NCBI GenBank assembly: GCA_963575745.1
Contig: CAUYUJ010004703.1
Coordinates: 259,956-323,955, forward strand
Source: Prorocentrum cordatum
Lineage: Eukaryota; Sar; Dinophyceae; Prorocentrales; Prorocentraceae
Direction of reading: 5' to 3'
Length of the DNA stretch: 64,000 bases
Translations under genes and position numbers: made by a program
In this document: piece after piece, positions 1 through 9,266 of the stretch
Position numbering within the stretch: the stretch's first letter is position 1
How the letters are laid out: each line of letters starts with the position of its first letter
The notes under the pieces: generated by a model
Seen by the model: the letters and a program-made list of their open reading frames with translations, nothing else
Told to the model about the DNA's origin: nothing
The model's database searches: none

Positions 1-244
1 CCTTCTGTCTGGCTCGGAGATTATCAATGCGTGTCTGTCGGCCTCGCTGCAGCGCGTCGAGGCGTTTCTCCTTGGCCGTTTTCTGCTCTCGTGCGTCCCC
101 CATGGGGGCGGCCATCGCAAGGGCGATGATGTCATCGTCCATGCGCTTTTTCCGTTGCACTACAAATAACAAGTGCAAGGATGCTAGAAGCCAAACGGCT
201 GCGCGGCGCTAGCAGGACGAGAGGGGGGCATAACGGGGGAAAGG

Positions 245-480
245 AAGCACAGTGCAGGCAACGCAATGCAACGCAAAAGCTTGTAAAAGCCAACTTCTTG
301 CGCTGCAGTGCAATGGCAGGGGGGCGCAACTTAGCCAATGCAACGCAATGGAACCTGGCGCAGGTCTTGGCGCGCATAAATGCAACGCAGTGCAACCATC
401 TTGGCGTGCTACTTCAACACAGGACAACACAATGCAATGCAAATACAATACCAATGCAACGCATTCTGTATATACAACAT
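245..480. repeat. Degenerate GCAACGCAAT tandem repeat
   Basis: A loosely tandem 5-10 bp motif (GCAAC/GCAAT) recurs through this stretch. A second patch of the same motif lies at 57165-57325. The preceding 245 bases hold no reading frame I can support. Confidence 0.6.
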
Positions 481-616
481 GCTCCATCACGATACAGTTC
501 AACGCAACCGTAGTAAAGCAAGAAACAAAAACTTATGATTCGGTTTCGGTTTTCATTTTCGACTTTCGATTTTCGCTCAGAGCCGCAACTTTTGATTTCG
601 ACCTGAGCCTCCGGGG

Positions 617-2222
617 ATGGTCCACACAGAGCAGCCCCAGCGTGTCTCTAAGCTACGCGCCTTCAGGGTGCAACTTCTCAACAACGAGCTTGCGCACCTC
701 CGGCCCCTCCAGGAACAGAGGTTGCCAGAAACGTCGCGTCCGCCACCCAGCGCTGCAGCAACTGCGTCGTCCAGCTACACCGCAGATGCCGGACCGTCGA
801 GCTTGGGCTTCCCGGCCGATGGAATGGTGTCTGTGGAGGCGGAGCGCGCTGGACCGGCGAGCCTGGGTTTCCCGGCTGCTGGAAGAGACGCTCCCGCCGA
901 CCGTGGCCTGTCGCCCAGCGTTCCGTCCGGACCGGCGTGCCTGGGTTTCCCGGCTGCCGGAATGGATAGTTCGCGTAGCACGCCCGTAGGCGTAGGCCCA
1001 TTCCGGGCACCTCGCACCGAAGGCTGCCCCAACCGGCTGGTTCGTGTAAGCTGTTGTGGCGAGTTGATGGCGCAGTGCAAGTGCTTGTCCCACGTAGAGC
1101 GCGGGAACATGTGCTTCACCTGCGAGAACATCGACTTGGTGGACCCGCTGCTCCGAGCGCCGTGCTGGTGCATGGGCCCAAAGCCGTGCCAAAATGGGCA
1201 GAACGACGACTACGGCGACGACTGGCCTCCTCCAGCCTCCTCCGTCGACTCCGACAGCGACAGCGACGAAGACGACAGCAGCAACGACGACGAAGCCGAA
1301 GACGAAGACCCGAAAGAAGACAATCGCGCCTCGCACGTCGCAGAAGCAGCAATGCCGTCGTTTGCAACAGAGGACAGCCTGCACACGGACATCGCGGTCC
1401 ACGAAGCTATCGTCGATCCTGGCTGCTCGAAAGGAATGGTTTCGGAAGACCGCTACCAGCAGTTCAAAAAGCTCCTTGCCACAGAGTTTCCTCATCTGCG
1501 TGTGTCCGAAAAGCCTTCCTCGACAGTGTATCGATTTGCTGGGGGTGATTCGAAAACGGCGTCAAGTTTAGCTAACGTTCCTGTTCAAACGCTTAACTCT
1601 AGAACCGATTTCGAGGTAGTCAAAACAGGCGCAGGTCCACGAGCTACACCTTTCTTGTTGTTCAAACCACAGCTTAAGAATCTACGTGCTGTTGTTGATT
1701 TCGATGCAGACACGCTGTTTCTGAAGTCTACGCAACAGACAATACCTTTGAAGACGAGCCACGCTGGACACTACCTGTTTCCACTCCTCTCCGTGCGTCC
1801 AGAAGCGCTACACGCAGAGCCCTCTACGACCAGAAGCCCCGCCAGCAAAGAAACAGCGTATGAAACCATCACAGTGCTAGACAGCCCTGGGTCGTTTCAG
1901 ATCTCGATGCCGCCTCGTTTGTCCCAGCTGAAGCGCGACCTGACCACCGAAGCCAGATTGAAAAAGATCCATGATCGACTCGGCCACCCTAGTGTGGAAC
2001 ATGTGATGCGTAAGATTACTCCTGTGTTGGATCCTGGAACCGTTAGTGCTGTGAAGGCTCTTGCAGAGAAGGTCACGCACAACTGCAAGATACGTGATCG
2101 TTTTCGCAAAGCTGCTCCTCACCCAAAGACTTCTGGGATGAGCGCCAGATCTGTCAACCAGATCGTGTGCATCGATTCATTCGAGATCAAGTTGGGCACC
2201 CCAACCCATCATTTTTCATCAT
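617..2222 (+). pseudogene. copia polyprotein N-terminal part: Cys-rich region, protease-like site, pre-integrase
   Basis: The frame opens at an ATG at 617. After a low-complexity start come three copies of a GPxSLGFPAxG peptide (about residues 58-115), then a Cys-rich patch (CCGEL.. CKCLS.. CFTC.. CWC) and an Asp/Ser/Glu-rich acidic stretch. At about residue 258 the sequence AIVDPGCSKGMVS occupies the place of the retropepsin active site, but the expected D-T/S-G reads DPG. Near residue 455, HDRLGHP is the HxxxH half of the integrase zinc-binding domain. The matching CxxC is degraded to NCKIR. The first catalytic Asp of integrase is in IVCIDSF. The frame is then lost by a one-base shift in a T-run near 2213, and the integrase continues in the next frame. 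Alternatively the shift is a sequencing error. Confidence 0.75.
791..962 (+). repeat. Three in-frame copies of a ~34-bp palindromic insert
   Basis: Copies lie at 791-824, 851-884 and 929-962. Each reads GGACCG.CGAGCCTGGG, then TTT or CTT, then CCCGGCTGCTGG-like sequence, so the two arms pair as an imperfect hairpin around a 3-base loop. All three encode GP(S/A)(S/C)LGFPA(D/A)G in the polyprotein frame. The same motif recurs at 3548 and 5561. Confidence 0.8.
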
Positions 2223-2720
2223 ATGATCGATGCGTTCACGAAGTGGTCCCTGGCAGAGCGGGTTCCGACCAAGGAGCCCAGCGGCACGCTGCAGACCCTG
2301 TCCGGATGGCAATCCATTTTTGGATGCTTGCCAGAGAACATTTTGACCGACAGTGGTGGTGAGTATGCCAACAAAGAGGTAGAAGAGTATCTGGAGCTAC
2401 ACGGAGTACGTCACTTGTGGATCCCTCCCCGTGCTCCTGCTTCAAACGGCCTTGTTGGGCGACACAACGGGGTATTGAAGATTATCTTCTACAAATTGTC
2501 GCAGATGTTCACGAACCAACTCAACAGTAGGAGACTCACCACTACGGACGTCATGTTGCAAGCTTGTGCTGCTAAGAACGCCTTGGTGCGACGATGTGGG
2601 TTTTCGTCCCAATTCCTTGCGCTTGGGAACAACCCGTTTTTCGACACCATCGACGAGGCAGACCCGCCTATGCTCCGGGATCTCCCTGCGGACCCCGCGA
2701 GCAGCGCTCAGGCCAGGCTG
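2223..2720 (+). pseudogene. copia integrase catalytic core (Glu lost)
   Basis: MIDAFTKWS followed by ILTDSGGEYAN is the middle of a copia rve integrase core. The second catalytic Asp is in LTDSG. The third catalytic residue, normally the Glu of NGxxERxN, reads NGLVGRHN: codon GGG at about 2465 instead of GAG. So the DDE triad is broken by one substitution. The frame continues to about DPPMLRDLP and then runs into the pyrimidine tract. The first Asp of the core is in the preceding frame. Confidence 0.8.
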
Positions 2721-2807
2721 TCCCTGCCCTCTTCCTTTTCTCCCTTTCCTTCCCTTCCCTTCTCCCTTTTTCTTCCTCCCCCCCCCTTTCCCCCCCCCCT
2801 CTTCCCT

Positions 2808-2838
<31 letters not shown>

Positions 2839-3085
2839 CTTCCTCCTCTCTCCTTTCCCTCTCTTTTCCCCTCTCCTTCTTCCCCCCCCCCTCCCCCACC
2901 CCCACCCCCCCCCCCCCCCTCTCCCCCCTTCCCCCCCCCTCCCCACCCCCCCCCCCTTCTCCCCCTTCCCTCTTCCCCCCTCCCCCTCCTTTTTCTCCCC
3001 CCCTTCTTCCCCCCCCCCCCCCCCCTCTCTCCCCCCAACCCCTCTCCCCCCCCTTTCCCCACCCCCTCCCCCTCCTCTTCCTCAC
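2720..3085 (+). repeat. C/CT-rich polypyrimidine tract inside the integrase C-terminus
   Basis: About 365 bases of almost pure C and T, with runs of up to about 20 C. It separates the integrase core from the integrase C-terminal segment, which restarts around 3085-3104 (LAKRTSK then QVAIQIQ, in a different frame). It could be an expanded microsatellite, a polypyrimidine-rich insertion, or an artefact of assembling homopolymers. No canonical splice pair is obvious. Confidence 0.85.
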
Positions 3086-3103
3086 TCTGGCGAAGCGAAC
3101 TAG

Positions 3104-6100
3104 CAAGTAGCTATCCAGATCCAGTCGTGCTCTGAATTGCGGGACTTATTCAATTCACGATTGGCGGGTGCACTTGGCCGTCTGACTGCCGGTACCATCG
3201 TAGATAGGATTCCCGACGAAAGCTCCAAAGACAAAACAGCCGGAAAAGCTTGGAAAGGCCCAGCAACGGCGCTAGGCATGGAAGGCCAAGAAAAAGTGTG
3301 GATTCGGACGCAAGATGGTCACGCTATTTCTGTACACAGGCACAGGGTCCGCCCTCGTGAACGCAGAGGGGTCCTCGAACTCCATATCCAAGCGCCTGTG
3401 CAGGAAATTGCTCGGAACAGACACGACCAGTCTTTCGGTGGCGCGGCCTCGTCGCCACCACCGCCTCCAGCGGCGCCACCGCCAGCGGCGCCACCACCAG
3501 CCTTGCCACAACCACCTCCTGCTGCACCTGCTCCGGCTGGTTTTCCTGGACCTGCGAGCCTGGGCTTCCTGGCCGTGGGAAACGGACCAGCAACGCCTGT
3601 CCTGCCTCCACCTTCCCAGCCACCACAGCAACCTGGAAGTGGAAAGTCCTCTTCTGGTGCGGTCAAACCGACCCACCGGCTCTCTGGGAAACAACTGTTT
3701 CCTTCTGGACCGACGAAGCGAAAGGGAGAGCACGGAGTAGCAGAAGAGGAGCCTGCACACAAATCAAAAACTCTGCCACACGAAGCTCATCAGAACGAAG
3801 ACTTCTTTGCAGCAGCCAACAACGATGCTGACGAATCGTTTTTCGAAGTACCGACACAATGGAGCATGATGGCTGAGGTTGCGGATTTTTGCAAAAGCTG
3901 CCCAGAAGACGCTCACGTCCCAAGGGAATCTGTTCTTGATGCTCTGGCAGCTGTGAAAACACTGAAGCGGGCGAAAGAAATTCCACGCACAATTGCAGAG
4001 GCAGATCCCGTCTTCGAAGCCCCCCGGCTTCGTGAATTACATGCTGTTTCTGATAACTTTGATGTTGTTCAGCTTCCAGATGGCGCGTCTGCTGTGCCAT
4101 CCCGCTTCGTCTACACGGCCCCTGACGGCGAACCAAAAGCCCGTCTCGTAGTTCAAGGCTGTTTCGAGCCCGGAAAGGACAGCCACGTGGTAGAGAGTCC
4201 AACGTTGCATCGTCACTCGGTTCGTTTTCTTCTTTGGCTATCTGGTTACATGCAGTATGAACCAGAAGCATGGGACGTGAAGAAGGCGTTTCTGCAGGCA
4301 GACGCTTCTGCAGATCCTAACTGGGATGACTCGCCTGTGTTTGTTCGTCCGCCTGCTGGCGTGGACCTGCCAGAAGGGCACGCGCGGCGACTGAAGCGAG
4401 GAAAGACTTTGTATGGCTTGCGCCGTGCACCCAGAGCATGGTTCTTTCACATGAGATCTCTTCTTCTAGAACGCGGCTTCGTGCAATCGATTTGGGATCC
4501 ATGCGTGTTTCTTCGTTTCGAAAGCCAGCAACATCAGGGTTTTGTCGGTCTTCACGTAGATGACGCTCTAATGGCTGGAACTGATGCTTTCTGGCATGTC
4601 ATTGAAAGTTTGCCACTGCAGTGGGGCACTCGTGAGCACGGTAACTGCGTCTTTTGCGGTTTACGTATTAAAGTAGATATGCCGTACATCACTCTTGATC
4701 AAACAGAATATTGCAAATCTCTGTCAATCATATCTGTGCCTCCACACCGTCTGCGGCAACGGACCTCTCCAGTCACAGAAGCAGAGCGCGCCTCCCTACG
4801 ACAGTGCCTCGGTGAGCAGATCTGGGTTTCGGACCAGACAGTTCCGACCGGATCTTTCCACGTGAAATCTGTCGCGTCCAAAGTGCAATCGGCAACAGTG
4901 AGCGCGCTTCTCGACTGCAACAAGAACGCCCGTCGCCTCAAGAACGTCCCGGTTGTCCTCACATACGGCCCCATGGCCAAAGACATCTGCGTTTATTCTT
5001 TCGGTGATTCTTCTAAGAGCTCTCCGCCGCAGCGCGGCGTGGCCACGTTCATAGGAGAAAAGATGGGGGGGGGTAAAGTAGTTCGTGCCTCGACGTACAG
5101 GTGGGCGTCAAAGAAACAAGTCCGAGCATGCATCTCCACCTTGGCAGCCGAGGCCCTCTCGGCAGAAGCCGCCTTGGATGTAAATTTTGCCACGAGACGC
5201 CGGATTCAAGAGGCATTGAACATGCCAGAGCCTCCGTTTGGTGTTCTGCTTACCGACAGTTGGTCGTTCGTCACCAACATCTACTCTGCTACGCCACACC
5301 TTTCGGAAGAAGATCTTACTCCAGCGTTTCAGAGAGTTCGTGAAGCTGTCGTTTCATGGATTCCAAAGCATTGTGACAAAGTACTTCCTTTGGAGCTGCT
5401 CTGGATGCCAGATTCAGAAATGGTCGCAGATCCTCTTACCAAGGACAAGTCCAACCCAGAGAAGATTTTAGCACCTATCCGTTCTGGTACCCTTACGTTC
5501 ACCTCGTCCTGCAAACCAGCCACAGCACCACCAACGAGTGCCAGCGCGACGACGTCTGCCAGACCTTCGCGCCTGGGTTTCCCGGCTGAGGGAACGGCGG
5601 ACGTTTGTGCCATGGTTGCAACTGCGATCGGCGCCCGGGTGCCGGCAGCGCCCGGTTGCACGAGCAAGGCTCGACCTCCTCATCCAGGTGCTTCTTCGAA
5701 GGCTGCCCCGCCTGCTCCTCCAGCAGGGCTCACAGCAGAAGAGCAGCTTGCGGCGCTTCCGCCAGCACGTCGCGTCAGCGGCGTAGAGCGGCAGCTCCAA
5801 TGCAGCGCTCTGAGCATGTCTACCGAGCGCAGGGCCATGCAGAAGCTGCAGAACAAGCAGGATACCTCTCGCGAGCGACAGCTTGAACGGGCCGTAGACC
5901 TAGCACACAGAGAGCTGCAGGCAACGCAGAAAGCAATCTGCATGGATAAGCGTATCAAGGATGCAGATGACGATGCCTGTGGCAAGCCAGGGAAATACCA
6001 CGATCATCTGCACCGCCGAGATGTCCAGCAGATGGGCCACCAAATGTCTGCCAGGAAGCTCCGGGACAGACAGAGGGCGAAACTTGACAGGGCCAACTGG

Positions 6101-6466
6101 GAACAGCGTCGTGGTAGGCATGCTGGCCGGGAGCAGAGTGCTGCTAGCGTTCCGGATTACGTTTCGGACCGCAGAGAACCAGAGGCGCCACGTCCTGTCA
6201 CTCCACGAGGGAGGTCCCGCAGCAGGGACGATAGTTCTTCTGATTCGTCAGAGTCTGCTGGGGCGTTGTCGTGCGATGGAGACGATAAGGCCACCAACGA
6301 CAGGAACCACGTCTTCACGAAAGCAGACCGGGCGCCCGAGCTGAGGCTGTCCACCGACAGGAACACAAAGAGGCCTCCTCCAAGCGCAGCCCGGAAAGCA
6401 AAGAAAGCCGCAAAGCGCGCCGAGAAGAAGAAAGCAAAGAGGACGACGACGACGACTACTGACTGA
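3104..6466 (+). CDS. copia polyprotein C-terminal part: integrase tail, reverse transcriptase, RNase H, long basic extension
   Basis: An uninterrupted frame from 3104 to a TGA at 6466; residues are counted from 3137. Residues 1-75 are the copia integrase tail (KAWKGPATALG, VHRHRVRPR). RT lies at about 330-510: RFVYTAPDGEPKARLVVQG, DVKKAFLQA with the first catalytic Asp, YGLRRAPRAW, and HVDDAL as the YVDD-type catalytic pair. RNase H lies at about 610-770, with acidic residues in YSFGDSS, STLAAEALS, LLTDSWS and VADPLTK. All RT and RH catalytic positions look intact, unlike the upstream protease and integrase. After RNase H comes an unusual tail of about 340 residues. It has a copy of the SLGFPA motif, an Ala/Pro linker, a charged probably helical region, an RS patch and a KKAAKRAEKKKAKR basic end. 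The tail may bind RNA or DNA; that is inference. Confidence 0.9.
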   Translation, partial: QVAIQIQSCSELRDLFNSRLAGALGRLTAGTIVDRIPDESSKDKTAGKAWKGPATALGMEGQEKVWIRTQDGHAISVHRHRVRPRERRGVLELHIQAPVQEIARNRHDQSFGGAASSPPPPPAAPPPAAPPPALPQPPPAAPAPAGFPGPASLGFLAVGNGPATPVLPPPSQPPQQPGSGKSSSGAVKPTHRLSGKQLFPSGPTKRKGEHGVAEEEPAHKSKTLPHEAHQNEDFFAAANNDADESFFEVPTQWSMMAEVADFCKSCPEDAHVPRESVLDALAAVKTLKRAKEIPRTIAEADPVFEAPRLRELHAVSDNFDVVQLPDGASAVPSRFVYTAPDGEPKARLVVQGCFEPGKDSHVVESPTLHRHSVRFLLWLSGYMQYEPEAWDVKKAFLQADASADPNWDDSPVFVRPPAGVDLPEGHARRLKRGKTLYGLRRAPRAWFFHMRSLLLERGFVQSIWDPCVFLRFESQQHQGFVGLHVDDALMAGTDAFWHVIESLPLQWGTREHGNCVFCGLRIKVDMPYITLDQTEYCKSLSIISVPPHRLRQRTSPVTEAERASLRQCLGEQIWVSDQTVPTGSFHVKSVASKVQSATVSALLDCNKNARRLKNVPVVLTYGPMAKDICVYSFGDSSKSSPPQRGVATFIGEKMGGGKVVRASTYRWASKKQVRACISTLAAEALSAEAALDVNFATRRRIQEALNMPEPPFGVLLTDSWSFVTNIYSATPHLSEEDLTPAFQRVREAVVSWIPKHCDKVLPLELLWMPDSEMVADPLTKDKSNPEKILAPIRSGTLTFTSSCKPATAPPTSASATTSARPSRLGFPAEGTADVCAMVATAIGARVPAAPGCTSKARPPHPGASSKAAPPAPPAGLTAEEQLAALPPARRVSGVERQLQCSALSMSTERRAMQKLQNKQDTSRERQLERAVDLAHRELQATQKAICMDKRIKDADDDACGKPGKYHDHLHRRDVQQMGHQMSARKLRDRQRAKLDRANWEQRRGRHAGREQSAASVPDYVSDRREPEAPRPVTPRGRSRSRDDSSSDSSESAGALSCDGDDKATNDRNHVFTKADRAPELRLSTDRNTKRPPPSAARKAKKAAKRAEKKKAKRTTTTTTD
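3548..3581 (+). repeat. Palindromic coding insert, copy 4
   Basis: GGACCTGCGAGCCTGGGCTT followed by CCTGGCCGTGGG. It encodes GPASLGFLAVG in the copia frame, inside a Pro/Ala-rich linker between integrase and RT. Same hairpin plan as the copies at 791-962. Confidence 0.75.
5561..5594 (+). repeat. Palindromic coding insert, copy 5
   Basis: AGACCTTCGCGCCTGGGTTT followed by CCCGGCTGAGGG. It encodes RPSRLGFPAEG in frame, in the linker just after RNase H. All five copies sit in linkers or low-complexity segments, never inside a catalytic domain. Confidence 0.75.
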
Positions 6467-6535
6467 CCTCTGAGCCTGCCTTTGGCATCTTTTAAAGAAA
6501 AGAAGTTGAGGTTGTGAAGCGACTTCATCCCTCTT

Positions 6536-7699
6536 CTAGTCGTCTTGCCCATCATTCTCTTCTCGCCCCGTCTCTCCTTGCCCCTGCCTTCTCGTGCTGC
6601 CTTGCGCTTCTCTTGACCGCCGCCGTTTAAGGCCCTTGAGCCGCTCTCGCCTTGCCGGAAAGAGCGGACCGCCCAAGCGAGCCCTGCCGGGCATTCCGTC
6701 TCCCGCCTGGATGGCTTTCGACTGAGACATCCTCACCGTGGTCATCGCTTCCTTGAGCTTGACGGGGCTGTAGTTCCTGGCGGCCAGGAGCACCTGCTCT
6801 GCAGGCTCGTTCTTCTGCAAGATGGCCGCGATCGTGAGCTGGGGCGCCAAGGTGTAGTGCATCTTGCCCATCCGCTCCGTCTCGTCCAGATCCTCCTTCT
6901 CGTAGGTCTCCCCGACCTTGAAAGTGAGGATGGTCTCCTGCACGATGAGGAGTCCGAGAGCGTGGTTCGTCGCCTCGACTGCAGGATGGCTTTCGCCGCT
7001 TTCTCTGTCTCGCTCCCTTGGTCGCCGTCGAGGGACTCCCACATCCCCCTGATGGCTGCCACTGCCACGTGGGCGTGAGGCGGGCCCAAGCCGTGCTTCT
7101 TCCCTGCTTTGCGTACTTCTTGTCCGTATGTGCGGGCCGCTGCGATCGCTGCCTTGAATGGTGGGCTGGCTACTGGAATGAGCCAGAAGTCCGTCGACGC
7201 GCGGCACAGCTCCCTGATGTCTTGGCTGTTCCGCAAGCTCAGCTTCTGGATCGTGGTGAGCTTGTCGTCGTAGCCCTCGTTCTCGAAGTCTAAGTCGCCC
7301 CCAGCAGGTGCGCGGCCGCCTCCTGAGCCACTGGCTGCTCCGCCCTTGCCCGTGCTGCCCTCGCCCTTCTTGGCGGCCCCCGCGGCTCCTGTGGCTTGGG
7401 GCCCTCGCTTTGCGACCTGCCACTCCGCTGGCGCGGGGGGCGCCATCGCGGGCTGGGCGAAGATCAGCTGGTCCAGGGCGGTGGGATCTGAGGCGTTGCT
7501 GAAGAGAGGGTGGCTCTTGAGCCTCATAGCCACAGATAGCACATGTGAGCGTGTCAGGGATGATGACCTCGTGGGCCCACTTGCTACGGTCTTCGTAGCA
7601 CGTGCCGTGTTTCTCTGCAGCCCTCTTCGCATGGTCCAATGCCGTGATCCGATTGCTGAAAGAACTGAGGCACCAGGGGCACTGGTGTGCAACGATAAG
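6536..7699 (-). pseudogene. LINE-1 second zinc finger and unassigned C-terminal extension
   Basis: Just past the in-frame TAA is HQCPWC.. ALDHAKRAAEKHGTC, then LTCAICGYEAQ. After a shift near 7530 the other frame reads FSNASDPTALDQLIF, a Gly/Ala/Lys linker, then KLTTIQKLSLRNSQDIREL and FKAAIAAARTYGQEVRKAGKK. After another shift near 6970 it reads LLIVQETILTFKVGETYEKE and TIAAILQKNEPAEQVLLAARNY. It ends basic, with a stop at 6536-6538. I do not recognise the domain after the fingers. It is helical and well preserved in composition. It could instead be the ORF1 of a separate element, but continuity with the fingers argues for one polyprotein. Confidence 0.6.
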
Positions 7700-8668
7700 T
7701 TATGAGAGCAGGGTGTGTGTTTTGTGGACTCCTCGTTTGTGCGCACCTAGCCCTTGTGAGGTAGCGAACCGCGCGGCACAAGTAGATTCCACTCCGTTGT
7801 CGTCAACACACACATGATCGCACCAGTACGGTTTAGTGATGCGCTCCTCCCCCTCCTCCTCATTCACCTCCTCCGATGCATCATTCCAATGCGTCGCTGC
7901 ACTGCGCAAGATGGCGGGGTCGAAGTTGATCCACTGATGCCACTCCTCCGTCCCCCATGTTAAGATGCGTAGGCCGGACCTCCTCCTCTCCCACCATCCC
8001 CTCATGTGTTCATCTGTTCGCGCTGATTGTTCGGGGTCTTCGAGGTATTGTTTGGCCATTGGGGTCGACTCGTTACCAATCCAGCTGCCGTTAAGTAGTC
8101 TAATTATGTTATGTAGTCGGCCCACCGTAGAGTCGCCAAAGACTGCCGCAACCACATTAGCATGTTCTGCTGGATACAGTGCCCATTTTTGGTACCACTT
8201 GAGCCTGCGAGTGCGTAATGCAACTGCCGATCTTTCTAACCTCCACCATTTAAACACCTGTTTTGTACTTTTGCACCTTGTGTCGCCTGCTTCTGTAGTC
8301 CAGGACATTGCTCCTCTGGCGAGAGTACGAAGATATTTCCCAAATAACGCATCCAGTGCATTGGCGCTGGCTGCTGGTAGGACGAGGGCCGTGGGGCCGC
8401 TAAGGCCGGCCCCGAATACAAATGCCGTGAACATCATCCTTTTGACTGCAAAGGCTGTTTTTGACGACCAAAAAGTTCCTCCTTGCCTCCATGCAAGGCG
8501 CATGGCAGCGCATCTCCTCTGCATTTCGCCTGAGAGCCCTTGGTCGGACGGAAGGTACGGTCCTAACACACGCATCTCTCTGAGAGGTAAGCCCTTTATT
8601 TCTTTGCTCCTTCTTATTTTCCTCGTGCTCGCGTGGCTGCCTCGGCCTCGTAAGCTGAGGAGGTGGTT
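7700..8668 (-). pseudogene. LINE-1 thumb/connection region and first zinc finger
   Basis: After the shift the coding frame reads GLPLREMRVLGPYL, then a helical region rich in Trp/Arg (FGKYLRTLARGAMS, RRLKWYQKWALYP). It ends with CDHVCVDDNG.. CAARFATSQGLGAHKRGVH, a C2H2-like finger. An in-frame TAA at 7700-7702 follows HTLLS. Downstream in the same frame, CPWCLSSFSNRITALDHAK is plainly a second finger, so this stop is a nonsense mutation or an error rather than the true end. Confidence 0.75.
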
Positions 8669-9194
8669 CGTTTTTTTTCCCAGCGTTCAGTCTCCAGCCG
8701 CCTCTGGCAATAGTTTGTTCCAGCGCTGCCGTCGTCCCATTGAGGTGCTCCACTATTGTTGTAGCACTTGCTGCTGGTGGCATTGCATGGGCTTTGGTGA
8801 TATCATCCATAAATGCGTTGATTGCCAGGTCGCACACTTTGCCAGTGATAGGGTGCGGCGTGTCGCGCAGCCGTTGTCGAGGGCCCTGTCGCTCCTGGGT
8901 GTTCCACTTGTCCACGTAGATGTTGTACCCATCGTTGAAGTGTCTTGGCGCCGTGGTAAATCCCATCTGTGACCCAGTAGTTGTTGCCATTGTCGTCTCC
9001 CCTTCTGCTGTATCCATGGTGAGGGTCGTGTAACCGATCGCATTCACTGCATGTGGCTTGTCCCATGCGTCGGCTTGTTTAAAAGCAACTGCCCGCAGTA
9101 GAGACTTGCGCGCGCTGGCGAAAGCGTTGGAGCAATCGTAGTTGGTGAACACAGCGCTATATCCAAGCTGTTCTGCCTTCCACTTTGTCGTCAT
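8400..9194 (-). pseudogene. LINE-1 reverse transcriptase palm
   Basis: VFTNYDCSNAFAS carries the first catalytic Asp (motif A). TGSQMGFTTAPRHFND is at motif B. INAFMDDITKAHAM is motif C with the paired Asp. All three catalytic acids are present. The frame continues to RLNAGKK and then shifts at the T run 8671-8678 (A run on the coding strand). The remaining part of this frame down to 8400 is out of phase with the true coding sequence. Confidence 0.85.
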
Positions 9195-9266
9195 AATAGT
9201 AGCGATCGAGTTTTCTCTGCGCCTATGGGGGAGTCCTCCTTGGGCCCAGGGGGGGTGCTGCTGGGG

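Larger units (their letters stand above)
617..6466 (+). mobile_element. Ty1/copia-type LTR-retrotransposon polyprotein region
   Basis: Protease-like site, GAG-pre-integrase, integrase core, RT and RNase H occur in the Ty1/copia order (PR-IN-RT-RH) on one strand. I see no clear gag upstream of 617 and no matching LTRs around the coding region, so the 5' end may be truncated or the LTRs diverged. Reading frame is lost near 2213-2222 and across a pyrimidine tract at 2720-3085. The 3' end converges with LINE-1, which runs on the opposite strand and stops at 6536. Confidence 0.9.

Noticed and set aside
617-6535. LTRs for the copia element
   Set aside because: A short similarity (GACCTGAGCCTCC near 599 and GACCTCTGAGCCTGCC near 6468) is too weak to call a repeat pair.
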